Assembly: GCF_029963765.1 (NCBI RefSeq)
Contig: NZ_JALBYU010000009.1
Location: forward strand, 62,001-126,000
DNA length: 64,000 bases
Origin: Pseudomonas sp. UYIF39
Lineage (GTDB): Bacteria; Pseudomonadota; Gammaproteobacteria; Pseudomonadales; Pseudomonadaceae
Direction: 5' to 3'
Positions within the stretch are counted from its first letter, which is position 1. Each line of letters begins with the position of its first letter. This document shows positions 28,980 through 37,856 of this stretch, piece by piece. The notes beneath the pieces are model-generated. The model ran no database searches. It was not told where the DNA came from and saw nothing but the letters and a program-made list of their open reading frames with translations. The position numbers were made by a program, and so were the translations under genes.

Positions 28980-29521
28980 GCCGACTGATCGGCCTCGGCC
29001 TGCTGCTGGCGGGCCTGCTGTACCCCTTTGCGGTGTATTTCGGCATGGAGCACTTTGCCCCGTGGCAGTTCGGTCTGCTGCTGGGCAGCCTGTGGCTGGC
29101 CCGGGCACTGCTCGGTACGCGCAAGCCCGGCAGTCTGTGGATGGCGATCACCGCGATCACTTTTTGCCTGTTGCTGGCGTTGTTCGACAGCCCGCTGCTG
29201 CTGCGCTGGTACCCGGTGCTGATCAGCGCGTTCATGCTCGGGCTGTTTGGCCTGAGCTTGATCGTCGGCCCGCCGATCATCGAACGCCTGGCGCGCTTGC
29301 GTGAACCGCAACTGCCGGCCAAGGCGATTGTTTATACCCGCCAGGTGACGGTCGTCTGGTGCGTGTTTTTTCTCTTTAACGGTTTGCTCGCCGCCGCCCT
29401 GACCCTCTGGGCGCCGCTAAGTTGGTGGATGTTGTACACCGGACTGATTTCCTACGGATTGATGGGCCTGCTGTTTGCCATTGAATGGCTTATACGACAA
29501 CGGGTACGAGGCCACCCATGA
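28976..29521 (+). CDS. Aryl polyene cluster membrane protein (COG4648/ApeG type)
   Basis: A 181-residue protein with about five hydrophobic segments (LIGLGLLLAGLLYPFAVYFG at the N-terminus, WMAITAITFCLLLALF, YPVLISAFMLGLFGLSLIVG, WCVFFLFNGLLAAALTLWAP, YTGLISYGLMGLLFAIEWLI). No enzyme motif is seen. Proteins of this kind sit between the ACPs and the AMP-ligase in other aryl polyene clusters; their job is not established. Start and stop overlap both neighbours by 4 bases. Confidence 0.8.
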   Translation: MSRLIGLGLLLAGLLYPFAVYFGMEHFAPWQFGLLLGSLWLARALLGTRKPGSLWMAITAITFCLLLALFDSPLLLRWYPVLISAFMLGLFGLSLIVGPPIIERLARLREPQLPAKAIVYTRQVTVVWCVFFLFNGLLAAALTLWAPLSWWMLYTGLISYGLMGLLFAIEWLIRQRVRGHP

Positions 29522-31200
29522 ATTGGATAAAACTTGAGCAACTGTTGCTCAAGGCACAACCGGAACGTGCCGTGACGGCCGAACCGACGCTAAATCATGC
29601 ACAGCTTTGCGAACAGGCGTTAAGCCTCGCCGCGGGCCTGCAAGCCCAGGGTGTGCGACGTATTGCCGTGCACCTTGAGGACGCCGCCGACCTGGCGATT
29701 GCCCTGCTCGGTGCCTGGCGCGCCGGGGTCAGCGTGCTGCTGCCCGCAGACCTGCAAGCCCGGACTCGCCAGCGCTGGTCGACCGAAGTCGATCTGTGGC
29801 TGACCGATCAGGCCGATGACGCGCACCTGAGCGATTATCGGCAGCCGCCGTTGATGGCGGCCGCACTGGATCTGGATCGCTGTTCGCTGAGCCTGTGCAC
29901 GTCCGGCTCCAGTGGCGAGCCCAAGCGCATCGACAAAACCCTGCGCCAACTGGCCAATGAAGTCGAAGCGCTGGAGCGGCTCTGGGGCGCCGATCTTGGG
30001 GCGGCTTGCATCATCGGCAGCGTCGCCACTCAACATATCTACGGATTATTGTTTCGAGTGCTATGGCCGCTGTGCGCCGGGCGCTCGATTGTGCGCAAGC
30101 AGCTGGCATTCCCTGAAGACCTGCAGCGCGCCAGCCGCGAACACCCGGTGTTCGCCTGGGTCGCCAGCCCGGCGCTGCTCAAGCGCATGGGCGACAACCT
30201 CGACTGGCCTGCTTTAAGTGCGGTTCGCCGGGTATTTTCCTCCGGTGGCGCCTTGCCGGCCGAAGCCGCGCAAAGCCTTCAGCAACGCCTGCAGCAATGG
30301 CCGACGGAAATCCTCGGCAGCTCGGAAACCGGCGGCATCGCCTGGCGTCAGGGCGACGATCTCTGGCAGCCCTTTGCTGACATTGAATTGAGCCAGGACA
30401 GCGACGGCGCCCTGCTCATTGCTTCGCCGTACTTGGCGCCCGGGCATATCGAACACACCGCGGATGCTGCGCGAATCGCTGCCGACGGCCGATTCGAACT
30501 GCTCGGACGGCTGGACCGAATCGTCAAACTGGAAGAAAAACGTATCTCGCTACCGATGCTGGAACAGGCACTCATAGCCCACGACTGGGTCGCCGAAGCG
30601 CGTCTTGGCGTGGTTCAGGAAAACCGCGCTTCGTTGGGTGCGCTGTTGGTGCTGACCGAGTCAGGCCTGCATGCCTTGCGCAATCAGGGGCGACGCACCC
30701 TCACGCAAGAACTGCGTCAGCATTTGAGCCAGCATTGCGAAGCCCTGGCCTTGCCACGACGCTGGCGCCTGCTGCGGCAACTGCCGCTGAACGCTCAGGG
30801 CAAACTGCCCCAGGCCACCGTTGAAGCCTTACTGCTGGCGCCGCGTCCAAAGGCGCCGCAAGTGCTGGAACAGGTCGAAGTCGATGGCGAGTGGAGCCTG
30901 CAACTGGCGGTACCACCCGACCTCGCTTACTTCAGCGGTCACTTCCCTCAGGCACCGGTATTGCCCGGTGTGGTGCAAGTGGAATGGGCGTTAACGCTGG
31001 GTCAGCAATTGATGGACCTGCCGGCAAAATTCGCGGGCATGGAAGTGCTGAAATTCCAGCAACTGGTGCGCCCTGGCGATGAAGTCCAGTTGCACCTGCG
31101 CTTCGATCCAACGCGCAGCAAGTTGTATTTCGCCTATCGCAACGAGACCGCAACCTGCTCCAGTGGGCGAATCTTGCTGGAGGCGTCAGGCGATGCATAA
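29518..31200 (+). CDS. Fused aryl AMP-ligase and hotdog dehydratase (ApeH-ApeI type)
   Basis: A 560-residue two-domain protein. Residues 1 to about 450 form an ANL adenylating enzyme: phosphate loop [15 protein letters not shown] at 127-140, [12 protein letters not shown], and hinge [14 protein letters not shown], with a late Lys in LNAQGKLPQ. It would activate an aryl acid and load it on an ACP. Residues about 465-560 are a FabA/FabZ-like hotdog domain with catalytic His475 in [11 protein letters not shown]. In enterobacterial clusters these are usually two proteins (ApeH, ApeI). The ATG at 29518 overlaps the upstream stop as ATGA. A fusion would place starter loading and dehydration on one chain. 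Confidence 0.87.
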   Translation: MNWIKLEQLLLKAQPERAVTAEPTLNHAQLCEQALSLAAGLQAQGVRRIAVHLEDAADLAIALLGAWRAGVSVLLPADLQARTRQRWSTEVDLWLTDQADDAHLSDYRQPPLMAAALDLDRCSLSLCTSGSSGEPKRIDKTLRQLANEVEALERLWGADLGAACIIGSVATQHIYGLLFRVLWPLCAGRSIVRKQLAFPEDLQRASREHPVFAWVASPALLKRMGDNLDWPALSAVRRVFSSGGALPAEAAQSLQQRLQQWPTEILGSSETGGIAWRQGDDLWQPFADIELSQDSDGALLIASPYLAPGHIEHTADAARIAADGRFELLGRLDRIVKLEEKRISLPMLEQALIAHDWVAEARLGVVQENRASLGALLVLTESGLHALRNQGRRTLTQELRQHLSQHCEALALPRRWRLLRQLPLNAQGKLPQATVEALLLAPRPKAPQVLEQVEVDGEWSLQLAVPPDLAYFSGHFPQAPVLPGVVQVEWALTLGQQLMDLPAKFAGMEVLKFQQLVRPGDEVQLHLRFDPTRSKLYFAYRNETATCSSGRILLEASGDA

Positions 31201-31927
31201 CCCCTGCGCCGTGGTCCCGGTCTACAACCACGAAACGGCCATCACCACAGTGGTTGATGCGGTGCTCACCAGCGGCTTGCCGTGCATTCTGGTGGACGAT
31301 GCCAGCAGCCCGCCCTGTGCAAAGGTGCTTGATCAACTGGCCCAGCACGACAAGGTGTTCCTGATCCGACTCGCCGCCAACCAGGGCAAGGGTGGCGCGG
31401 TCATGACCGGTTTTCGCGAAGCCTCGCGCCTGGGCTTCAGCCATGCCTTGCAGGTGGACGCCGACGGTCAGCATGATCTGCAAGACGTCCAGACTTTCAT
31501 CAAACTGTCACGCGCCCATCCCGAGGCGGTGATCTGCGGCTATCCGCGATACGACGCCAGCGTGCCGAAAGGTCGTTTGTACGCCCGTTACCTGACTCAC
31601 GTCATGGTCTGGATCAACACCCTGTCGTTGCAGATCCGCGATTCCATGTGCGGCTTCCGTGTCTATCCGTTGCCACCGACCCTGGCGCTGATCGATTCGG
31701 CGAAGATTGGCAAGCGCATGGACTTCGACTCGGACATTCTCGTGCGACTGGCCTGGCGCAATCTGCCCATGCAATGGCTGCAAACCAACGTCCATTACCC
31801 GCTGGATGGTGTCTCGCATTTCCGCCTGTTCCACGACAACGTGCTGATTACGAGCATGCACACCCGGTTGTTCTTCGGCATGTTGCTGCGGGCGCCAGTG
31901 ATTCTCTGGCGACGGTGGCGAGCATGA
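31193..31927 (+). CDS. Family 2 glycosyltransferase (ApeJ N-terminal type)
   Basis: A 244-residue GT-A glycosyltransferase: VVPVYNHETAITTVVDAVLT at the N-terminus, ILVDDASSP, NQGKGGAVMTGFREAS and the metal-binding DADGQHDLQD (residues 89-98). It resembles dolichol-phosphate-mannose-synthase-like enzymes but lacks C-terminal membrane segments. The following acyltransferase gene overlaps it by 4 bases; in some aryl polyene clusters the two activities are on one polypeptide. It probably adds a sugar to the polyene anchor; donor and acceptor are unknown. Confidence 0.87.
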   Translation: MHNPCAVVPVYNHETAITTVVDAVLTSGLPCILVDDASSPPCAKVLDQLAQHDKVFLIRLAANQGKGGAVMTGFREASRLGFSHALQVDADGQHDLQDVQTFIKLSRAHPEAVICGYPRYDASVPKGRLYARYLTHVMVWINTLSLQIRDSMCGFRVYPLPPTLALIDSAKIGKRMDFDSDILVRLAWRNLPMQWLQTNVHYPLDGVSHFRLFHDNVLITSMHTRLFFGMLLRAPVILWRRWRA

Positions 31928-32865
31928 GCGCAGACAAGGAACACTGGGCTGACCGCCAGGAGCGCGGCAGCTTCTGGCTGATGAAATTCACCGCACTCTG
32001 CGCCAAAGTGCTGGGCCGTCGGCTGTTGAGTCCGCTGCTGTACGGCATCGTTCTGTACTTTTTCCTGTTCGGGCGCAGCGCCCGTCGCAGCGCCTGGCAA
32101 TACCAGCAGCGACTCGCCGACTGGAGTGGTCGCCACGAATTGCGCCCGACCCAATGGCGAGTCTTCGGCCAGTTCATGGCCTTCGCCGACTCCATGCTCG
32201 ACAAGCTCGACGTCTGGAACGGCAAGCTGAGCATCGAGCAGATTGAAATCATCGACCCGGCATTGCTGCGCAATCAACTGCGCGGCACCCGCGGGCAGAT
32301 GCTGGTAGGCGCGCATTTGGGCAATCTCGAGGTCTGCCGTGCGCTGGCCGAGATCGGTGAAAAAGTCACGATGAACGTGCTGGTGCACACCAAGCACGCC
32401 GAACATTTCAACCGCTTGCTGGGTGAAGCCGGCGCGACCAATTTGCGGCTGATTCAAGTCAGCGAACTGGACCCGCTGATCATGTTGCAACTCCATGAGC
32501 GCCTGGAGCGCGGTGAATGGCTGGCGATTGCCGGCGATCGCGTGCCGCTGCACGGCGGGCGCAGCGTGACGGTGGACTTCCTCGGCCATCAAGCCGCGTT
32601 CCCTCAGGGCCCATGGTTGCTGGCCGGTCTGCTGAAATGCCCGATCAACCTGATGCTGTGCCTGAAGAAGCCGACGGGCGACTATCGACTGACCCTCGAA
32701 CCGTTCGCCGAGGCCGTGGTGTGGAAGCGCAGCGACCGCGAGCAGGTCATTCATCAGTGGGCCTCCCGCTATGCCGAACGCTTGGGTCACTATTGCCTTG
32801 AAGCGCCCCAACAATGGTTCAACTTTTACCCTTTCTGGAAGACCGATGACGACGCCAACGCTTGA
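31924..32865 (+). CDS. LpxL/HtrB-family lipid acyltransferase
   Basis: A 313-residue lysophospholipid/lauroyl acyltransferase-like protein with an N-terminal membrane segment (residues 34-50) and the HX4E motif H131-L-G-N-L-E136 in VGAHLGNLEVCRAL. Further family features are EWLAIAGDRVPLHGGRSV and PQGPWLLAGLLKCPINLMLC. The ATG at 31924 overlaps the glycosyltransferase stop as ATGA; the end overlaps the lyase gene by 20 bases. In this context it likely acylates the sugar or anchor of the polyene rather than lipid A. Confidence 0.87.
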   Translation: MSADKEHWADRQERGSFWLMKFTALCAKVLGRRLLSPLLYGIVLYFFLFGRSARRSAWQYQQRLADWSGRHELRPTQWRVFGQFMAFADSMLDKLDVWNGKLSIEQIEIIDPALLRNQLRGTRGQMLVGAHLGNLEVCRALAEIGEKVTMNVLVHTKHAEHFNRLLGEAGATNLRLIQVSELDPLIMLQLHERLERGEWLAIAGDRVPLHGGRSVTVDFLGHQAAFPQGPWLLAGLLKCPINLMLCLKKPTGDYRLTLEPFAEAVVWKRSDREQVIHQWASRYAERLGHYCLEAPQQWFNFYPFWKTDDDANA

Positions 32866-34390
32866 GCCGGTAACCTTCGGCGAACTCCCTTTGCGCATCG
32901 AAGACGTGCTGGCCCTGGCCAACCGTCAGGTGCCGACGCAGTTGCAAGGCGACCCTGCGTACCGCGAGCGTATCGCCAAGGGTGCGCGATTCCTCGACTC
33001 CCTGCTGGACAAGGAAGGCGTGATCTACGGCGTGACCACCGGTTACGGCGATTCTTGCGTGGTCGCGGTACCGCTGCATCACGTCGAGGCATTGCCCCGT
33101 CATCTGTACACGTTCCACGGCTGCGGCCTGGGCAAACTGCTTGATGCGCAGGCCACTCGCGCGGTGCTGGCGGCGCGTTTGCAGTCGCTGTGCCACGGCG
33201 TGTCCGGGGTGCGCATGGAACTGCTGGAACGCCTGCAAGCCTTCCTCGAACACGACATTCTGCCGCTGATTCCGGAAGAGGGCTCGGTGGGCGCCAGCGG
33301 TGATCTGACGCCGTTGTCCTATGTCGCCGCGACCTTGTCCGGCGAGCGCGAAGTGATGTTCCGGGGTGAACGCTGGCAAGCGGCCGACGTACACCGCGAA
33401 CTGGGTTGGGAACCGCTGGTCCTGCGCCCGAAAGAAGCGTTGGCGCTGATGAACGGCACCGCCGTCATGACCGGCCTCGCGTGCCTGGCCTACGCCCGCG
33501 CCGATTACCTGCTGCAACTGGCCACGCGCATCACCGCGTTGAATGTGGTCGCCCTGCAAGGCAACCCCGAGCACTTCGACGAGCGCCTGTTCGCCACCAA
33601 ACCGCATCCGGGGCAGATGCAAGTTGCCGCGTGGCTGCGCAAGGATCTGGCGATCGACGCTCCGACCGCGCCGCTGCATCGCCTGCAAGACCGTTATTCC
33701 CTGCGTTGTGCACCCCACGTCCTCGGCGTATTGGCCGACAGCCTGAACTGGCTGCGCTCGTTCATCGAGATCGAGCTCAACAGCGCTAACGACAACCCGA
33801 TTATCGACGCCGAAGCCGAGCGCGTGTTGCACGGCGGGCACTTCTACGGCGGCCACATTGCGTTCGCCATGGACAGCCTGAAAAACCTGGTGGCCAACGT
33901 CGCCGACCTGCTCGATCGTCAACTCGCCTTGCTGGTGGACGAGCGTTACAACCACGGCTTGCCGAGCAACCTGTCCGGCGCCACCGCTGACCGGGCGATG
34001 CTCAATCACGGCTTCAAAGCCGTGCAGATCGGCACCAGTGCCTGGACCGCCGAAGCGCTGAAAAACACCATGCCGGCCAGCGTCTTCTCGCGCTCCACCG
34101 AATGCCACAACCAGGACAAAGTGAGCATGGGCACAATCGCTGCCCGCGATGCGATCCGTGTGCTGGAACTGACCGAACAGGTCGCCGCCGCCACCCTGCT
34201 GGCCGCCAACCAAGGCGTCTGGCTGCGCAGCAAGGCCGAGGATGCACGTCCATTGCCACCGGCCCTGGCCGCCATGCACGAGGAGTTGGCCAAGGACTTC
34301 CCGCCGGTCATCGAAGACCGCGCGCTGGAAGGCGAACTGCGCCTGTGCCTGAAGCGTATTGCCGAGCAACACTGGAGGCTGCATGCGTAG
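32846..34390 (+). CDS. Aromatic amino acid ammonia-lyase (HAL/TAL-like)
   Basis: A 514-residue MIO-dependent lyase. The MIO precursor is Ala150-Ser151-Gly152 in GSVGASGDLTPLSYVA. Catalytic Tyr61 is in the YGVTTGYGDS lid loop, and QDRYSLRCAPHVLG, NSANDNPI and CHNQDKVSMGT are present. It releases ammonia from an aromatic amino acid to give an aryl acrylate, a plausible polyene starter. The substrate-selecting pair, His-Leu in tyrosine, Phe-Leu in phenylalanine and Ser-His in histidine lyases, is Phe90-His91 here (TFHGCGLG), a mixed type, so the substrate is open. No hut genes are nearby, arguing against histidine catabolism. The ATG at 32846 is preferred over a longer frame lying inside the acyltransferase gene. 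Confidence 0.9.
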   Translation: MTTPTLEPVTFGELPLRIEDVLALANRQVPTQLQGDPAYRERIAKGARFLDSLLDKEGVIYGVTTGYGDSCVVAVPLHHVEALPRHLYTFHGCGLGKLLDAQATRAVLAARLQSLCHGVSGVRMELLERLQAFLEHDILPLIPEEGSVGASGDLTPLSYVAATLSGEREVMFRGERWQAADVHRELGWEPLVLRPKEALALMNGTAVMTGLACLAYARADYLLQLATRITALNVVALQGNPEHFDERLFATKPHPGQMQVAAWLRKDLAIDAPTAPLHRLQDRYSLRCAPHVLGVLADSLNWLRSFIEIELNSANDNPIIDAEAERVLHGGHFYGGHIAFAMDSLKNLVANVADLLDRQLALLVDERYNHGLPSNLSGATADRAMLNHGFKAVQIGTSAWTAEALKNTMPASVFSRSTECHNQDKVSMGTIAARDAIRVLELTEQVAAATLLAANQGVWLRSKAEDARPLPPALAAMHEELAKDFPPVIEDRALEGELRLCLKRIAEQHWRLHA

Positions 34391-34808
34391 CAAGGGAGTG
34401 CTTCACACCGATACGGAAATCCTCGTGCCGTTCTTTGATGTCGACACCATGAACGTTGTCTGGCACGGCCATTACATCAAATACCTGGAAGTCGCCCGCT
34501 GCGCGCTGCTGGACAAGATCGGCCACAACTACACGGCCATGGTCGAGTCGGGTTACGCGTGGCCGGTGATCGATCTGCAATTGCGTTATGTGCGCGGCGC
34601 CGTGTTCGGCCAAAAGCTCAACGTGCGCGCCAATCTGGTGGAATGGGAGAACCGTCTGAAGATCAGCTACCTGATCAGCGATCTGGACACCGGCGAACGC
34701 TTGACCCGCGCCAGTTCCGTGCAGGTCGCCGTCGACATGAGCAGCCGCGAAATGCAGTTGGCCTCACCCAAGGTCTTCACCGACGCTGTTGAAAGGATGC
34801 TCGCATGA
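34383..34808 (+). CDS. 4HBT-family hotdog thioesterase (ApeK type)
   Basis: A 141-residue single-hotdog acyl thioesterase with the family motif DVDTMNVVWHGHYIKYLEVA (residues 19-38; catalytic Asp in D-x-D context, then V-V-x-H). It would hydrolyse stalled or finished acyl thioesters during polyene synthesis. The ATG at 34383 lies 8 bases inside the lyase gene, and its stop overlaps the next start as ATGA. Confidence 0.88.
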   Translation: MRSKGVLHTDTEILVPFFDVDTMNVVWHGHYIKYLEVARCALLDKIGHNYTAMVESGYAWPVIDLQLRYVRGAVFGQKLNVRANLVEWENRLKISYLISDLDTGERLTRASSVQVAVDMSSREMQLASPKVFTDAVERMLA

Positions 34809-35533
34809 ACCTGTTGAAAACCCTCTGTAGCAGCTGCCGAAGCCTGCGTTCGATTGCGCAGCAGTCGCCCTGCGTTTCTCCTGATGCACCACAAGCGCAG
34901 GTTTTACGACGGCTTCGCCGCCGAACGCAGCCTCGCGGGCTCGGCAGCTGCTACCTGTTCGTGATGGCGCTGGGGTTTTCTTCGATGGCGCAGGCTTTTG
35001 ATTTGCAGCAGTTGAGTGATCAACTGGCAAAACCTGACGTGATCCACGGCAACTTCATTCAGGAAAAACACCTGCGCGCCCTGCCCCAGCCGCTGACCAG
35101 CAAGGGCACTTTCGTTCTCGCTAAAAACCACGGTTTGCTCTGGCTGCTGAAAACCCCGCTGCAACAGGATTACCGCATCAGCGCCAAAGGCATTGCCCGG
35201 CGTGACGCCAACGGTTGGCAAATGCTGCCGAGCAAGAGTGCCGGCGCCGAGCAGAACCGTTTGTTCCTCGCCGTACTGCAAGGCGACAGCAGTGGGCTGC
35301 AACGGGATTTCGAGCTTTCACTGAGCGGCGATGCACAGAACTGGAAGCTGACGCTCACCCCGCGTTCCATGCTGCTCAAGCAGGTGTTCACTCAGATCAA
35401 CATTGCCGGCGGCGAACTGGTGCACAGCATCGAGCTGCTCGAAACCCAGGGCGACAGCACGCTTTTGCGCATGCAGGACAGCACCCGCTTCCAACCGTTG
35501 AGCGATGCGGAGCAACATGACTTTGCCGAGTGA
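34805..35533 (+). CDS. LolA-like outer-membrane lipoprotein carrier with REP-interrupted signal peptide (ApeL type)
   Basis: The mature part (from about residue 65, FDLQQLSDQLAKPDVIHGNF) is a LolA/LolB-fold periplasmic carrier, expected to shuttle the lipid-linked polyene. The 5' end is abnormal. MNLLKTL is followed by some 43 residues rich in R, Q, S and C encoded by a REP-like inverted repeat (34826-34954), and only then by a hydrophobic core and cleavage site YLFVMALGFSSMAQA. The frame stays open throughout. ATG 34805 has AGGA 7 bases upstream and is ATGA-coupled to the thioesterase gene. Restart at Met54 (34964) would leave a short signal with no clear ribosome site. The gene is either functional with an odd signal peptide or export-impaired. 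Confidence 0.85.
   Translation: MNLLKTLCSSCRSLRSIAQQSPCVSPDAPQAQVLRRLRRRTQPRGLGSCYLFVMALGFSSMAQAFDLQQLSDQLAKPDVIHGNFIQEKHLRALPQPLTSKGTFVLAKNHGLLWLLKTPLQQDYRISAKGIARRDANGWQMLPSKSAGAEQNRLFLAVLQGDSSGLQRDFELSLSGDAQNWKLTLTPRSMLLKQVFTQINIAGGELVHSIELLETQGDSTLLRMQDSTRFQPLSDAEQHDFAE
34826..34954. repeat. REP-like inverted repeat inside the LolA-like signal sequence
   Basis: TGTAGCAGCTGCCGA at 34826-34840 is matched in inverse by TCGGCAGCTGCTAC at 34941-34954. Inner AGCCTGCGTTCG and CGAACGCAGC also pair. The roughly 127-base unit belongs to the GTAGxAGCTG Pseudomonas repeat type and keeps the reading frame open. Confidence 0.8.
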
Positions 35534-37856
35534 ACGGAGTCTTCCACGGCTGTTTCTGATCCTGCTGCTGGCGGTGCTCGCGCTCGCCGGTTGGCAATGG
35601 CGTGACGGCGCCCCGCTGTCGGCCAACCTGATGGAACTGGTGCCGGGCACGGCGCCAGACGCGCTGGAACTGCGCGCCGAACAACGCATGCAAGAACCGC
35701 TGAACCGAGAAATGCTGGTGCTGGTCGGCCACACCGATCGCCAGCAAGCCGTCGCGATGGCACAGAAACTGGGTGAACAGTGGCAGGCCAGCGGTTTGTT
35801 CGAAAAGGTCCAATGGAACCTCCAGGCCGACCTCCCGGCGCTGCGCACTCAATTGCTCAATGGTCGACTCGCGATGCTGTCAGCGGCTGACCAGCAGCAA
35901 CTCATTGAACATCCCGACGCCTTTATCCAACAGCGAGTGCAAGCGCTGTTCGACCCCTTCATCGGTTTCAGTCTGGTGCCGAGCCAGGATGACTGGCTGG
36001 GCCTGACCGGACGCATCCAGAACAGCCAGCCGCAACACGGCGCGGTGCAACTGGACATCGGCAGCGGTGCGCTGGTCGCCGATGCCGACGGCAAGAGTTG
36101 GGTGCTGCTGCGCTCGCGCACCACGGGCAACGCCTTCGACATGAACCTGCCGCTGCAAGTGGCCGACCTGCTCCAGCACAGCCGTGAAGAAGCCGCTCAG
36201 GTAGACGTTCAACTGCTTGCCGCCAGCGGCTTGCTCTATGCGGCCAGTGGGCAAAAGCAAGCCACCCGGGAAATGACCTGGGTCGGTGGCGGCGCCACGG
36301 TGGGCATTCTGTTGCTGTTGCTGCTGGCCTTCCGGCGCTGGCGGGTTTTGCTGGCCTTCGTCCCAGTGCTGGTCGGCATGCTCTTCGGCGCGGTGGCCTG
36401 CGTGGCGTTGTTCGGCCATATGCATGTGATGACCCTGGTGCTCGGTTCGAGCCTGATCGGCGTGGCGGTCGATTACCCGCTGCACTATCTGTCCAAGAGC
36501 TGGAGCCTGAAACCCTGGCACAGTTGGCCGGCCCTGCGCCTGACGTTGCCGGGCCTGACGCTGAGCCTGATCACCAGTTGCATCGGTTACCTGGCCCTGG
36601 CCTGGACACCGTTCCCGGCGCTGACCCAAATTGCCGTGTTTTCTGCCGCCGGTTTGCTCGGCGCTTATTTGTCCGCCGTGTGCCTGCTGCCGGCACTGCT
36701 CAAGGGCACAGACCTGCGTCCAGCGCAGTGGCCGCTGCGGGTGGCCGAGTATTTGCTGGGGCGCCGTGAAGCGTTGCTCAAGCTCGCGAGCACGCCGGTG
36801 CTGCTGGCGCTGCTGATTGCCTTTTGTGTGGGCGGTCTGTTGCAGCTCGACACCAAAAACGACATTCGCCAGTGGGTCGGTGCACCGCAGCAACTGACTG
36901 ACGAAGCACAAACCATTGCACGCATCACAGGCTATCAACCCACCAGCCAGTTCTTCCTGGTGCGCGCGGCCAATCAGCAGCAACTGCTGGAACGCCAAAC
37001 CGCGCTGAGCGAGCGGCTGGATCAGTTGGTCAACCTGGAAAAACTCCAGGGTTATCTGTCGCTCAATCAATTGGTCAGCCAACCGACCGAACAGCGGCAA
37101 GTGCGCGAAGCGTTGAACAAGTTGCCGCAGTTCTGGCAGCCGCTACTCGATGTCGGCGTGCCGGCCGAGGCGCTGCAAGCAGAGCTCACGAAGTTGCAGG
37201 CACTGCCCACCGAAGACATCGACGCAGCGCTGGTCGGCCCATTAGCGGAACCCTATCGCGCGCTGTGGCTGGGACCGACCGATGACGGCGTAGCGGCGAT
37301 GGTCAGTCTGCAAGGCCTGAACAACCCCTCTCTGCTACGCGTCCAGGCACTGGATTTGCCGGGCGTGGAACTGGTGGATCGCCTCGGGGAGTTGAACAAG
37401 GTGTTCGCCGACACCCAGATCAGTGTCGCAGAATTGAAACTCGCGTCCTGCGTGCTGATCGTGCTGGTGCTGATCCTGCCGTTCGGTTTCGGCGGCGCGC
37501 TGCGAATCGTCGCGCTGCCGCTGCTGGCCGCGCTGTGCAGCCTGGCCAGTCTCGGCTGGATGGGGCAACCGCTGACGCTGTTCAGTCTGTTCGGCCTGCT
37601 GCTGGTGACGGCCATCAGTGTTGATTACGCGATCCTCATGCGTGAACAGGTCGGCGGCGCTGCCGTGAGCCTGCTGGGCACCTTGCTGGCGGCGCTGACC
37701 ACGTGGCTGTCGTTCGGTTTGCTGGCGGTGTCCAGCACGCCGGCGGTGAGCAACTTCGGTCTGTCGGTGAGCCTGGGGCTGGCCTTCAGCTTCATTCTTG
37801 CGCCGTGGGCCGGACACCAGGTTCACGCCGCCCCAGTCACGGAGTCAGCCACATGA
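35517..37856 (+). CDS. MMPL/RND-family exporter of the aryl polyene cluster (ApeM type)
   Basis: A 779-residue predicted exporter. After TM1 (LFLILLLAVLALAGWQW) comes a periplasmic loop of about 220 residues, a cluster of five or six membrane helices (EMTWVGGGATVGILLLLLLA onward, including GVAVDYPLHYLSKS), a second periplasmic domain of about 210 residues, and a second helix cluster (LASCVLIVLVLILPFGFGGA onward, with AISVDYAILMREQ). This duplicated layout is typical of MMPL transporters. I start at ATG 35517 (MTLPSERS), which has GGAG nearby; it overlaps the LolA-like gene by 17 bases. It probably moves the lipid-linked polyene out of the inner membrane. Confidence 0.9.
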   Translation: MTLPSERSLPRLFLILLLAVLALAGWQWRDGAPLSANLMELVPGTAPDALELRAEQRMQEPLNREMLVLVGHTDRQQAVAMAQKLGEQWQASGLFEKVQWNLQADLPALRTQLLNGRLAMLSAADQQQLIEHPDAFIQQRVQALFDPFIGFSLVPSQDDWLGLTGRIQNSQPQHGAVQLDIGSGALVADADGKSWVLLRSRTTGNAFDMNLPLQVADLLQHSREEAAQVDVQLLAASGLLYAASGQKQATREMTWVGGGATVGILLLLLLAFRRWRVLLAFVPVLVGMLFGAVACVALFGHMHVMTLVLGSSLIGVAVDYPLHYLSKSWSLKPWHSWPALRLTLPGLTLSLITSCIGYLALAWTPFPALTQIAVFSAAGLLGAYLSAVCLLPALLKGTDLRPAQWPLRVAEYLLGRREALLKLASTPVLLALLIAFCVGGLLQLDTKNDIRQWVGAPQQLTDEAQTIARITGYQPTSQFFLVRAANQQQLLERQTALSERLDQLVNLEKLQGYLSLNQLVSQPTEQRQVREALNKLPQFWQPLLDVGVPAEALQAELTKLQALPTEDIDAALVGPLAEPYRALWLGPTDDGVAAMVSLQGLNNPSLLRVQALDLPGVELVDRLGELNKVFADTQISVAELKLASCVLIVLVLILPFGFGGALRIVALPLLAALCSLASLGWMGQPLTLFSLFGLLLVTAISVDYAILMREQVGGAAVSLLGTLLAALTTWLSFGLLAVSSTPAVSNFGLSVSLGLAFSFILAPWAGHQVHAAPVTESAT

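Noticed and set aside
32846..34390. Calling the lyase HutH (histidine catabolism)
   Set aside because: No hutU, hutI or hutG neighbours, the gene is embedded in a pigment cluster, and its selectivity pair is not the Ser-His of histidases.
32819..34393. Minus-strand frame of about 520 codons opposite the ammonia-lyase
   Set aside because: Composition typical of an antisense shadow; the lyase reading has all MIO-family motifs.
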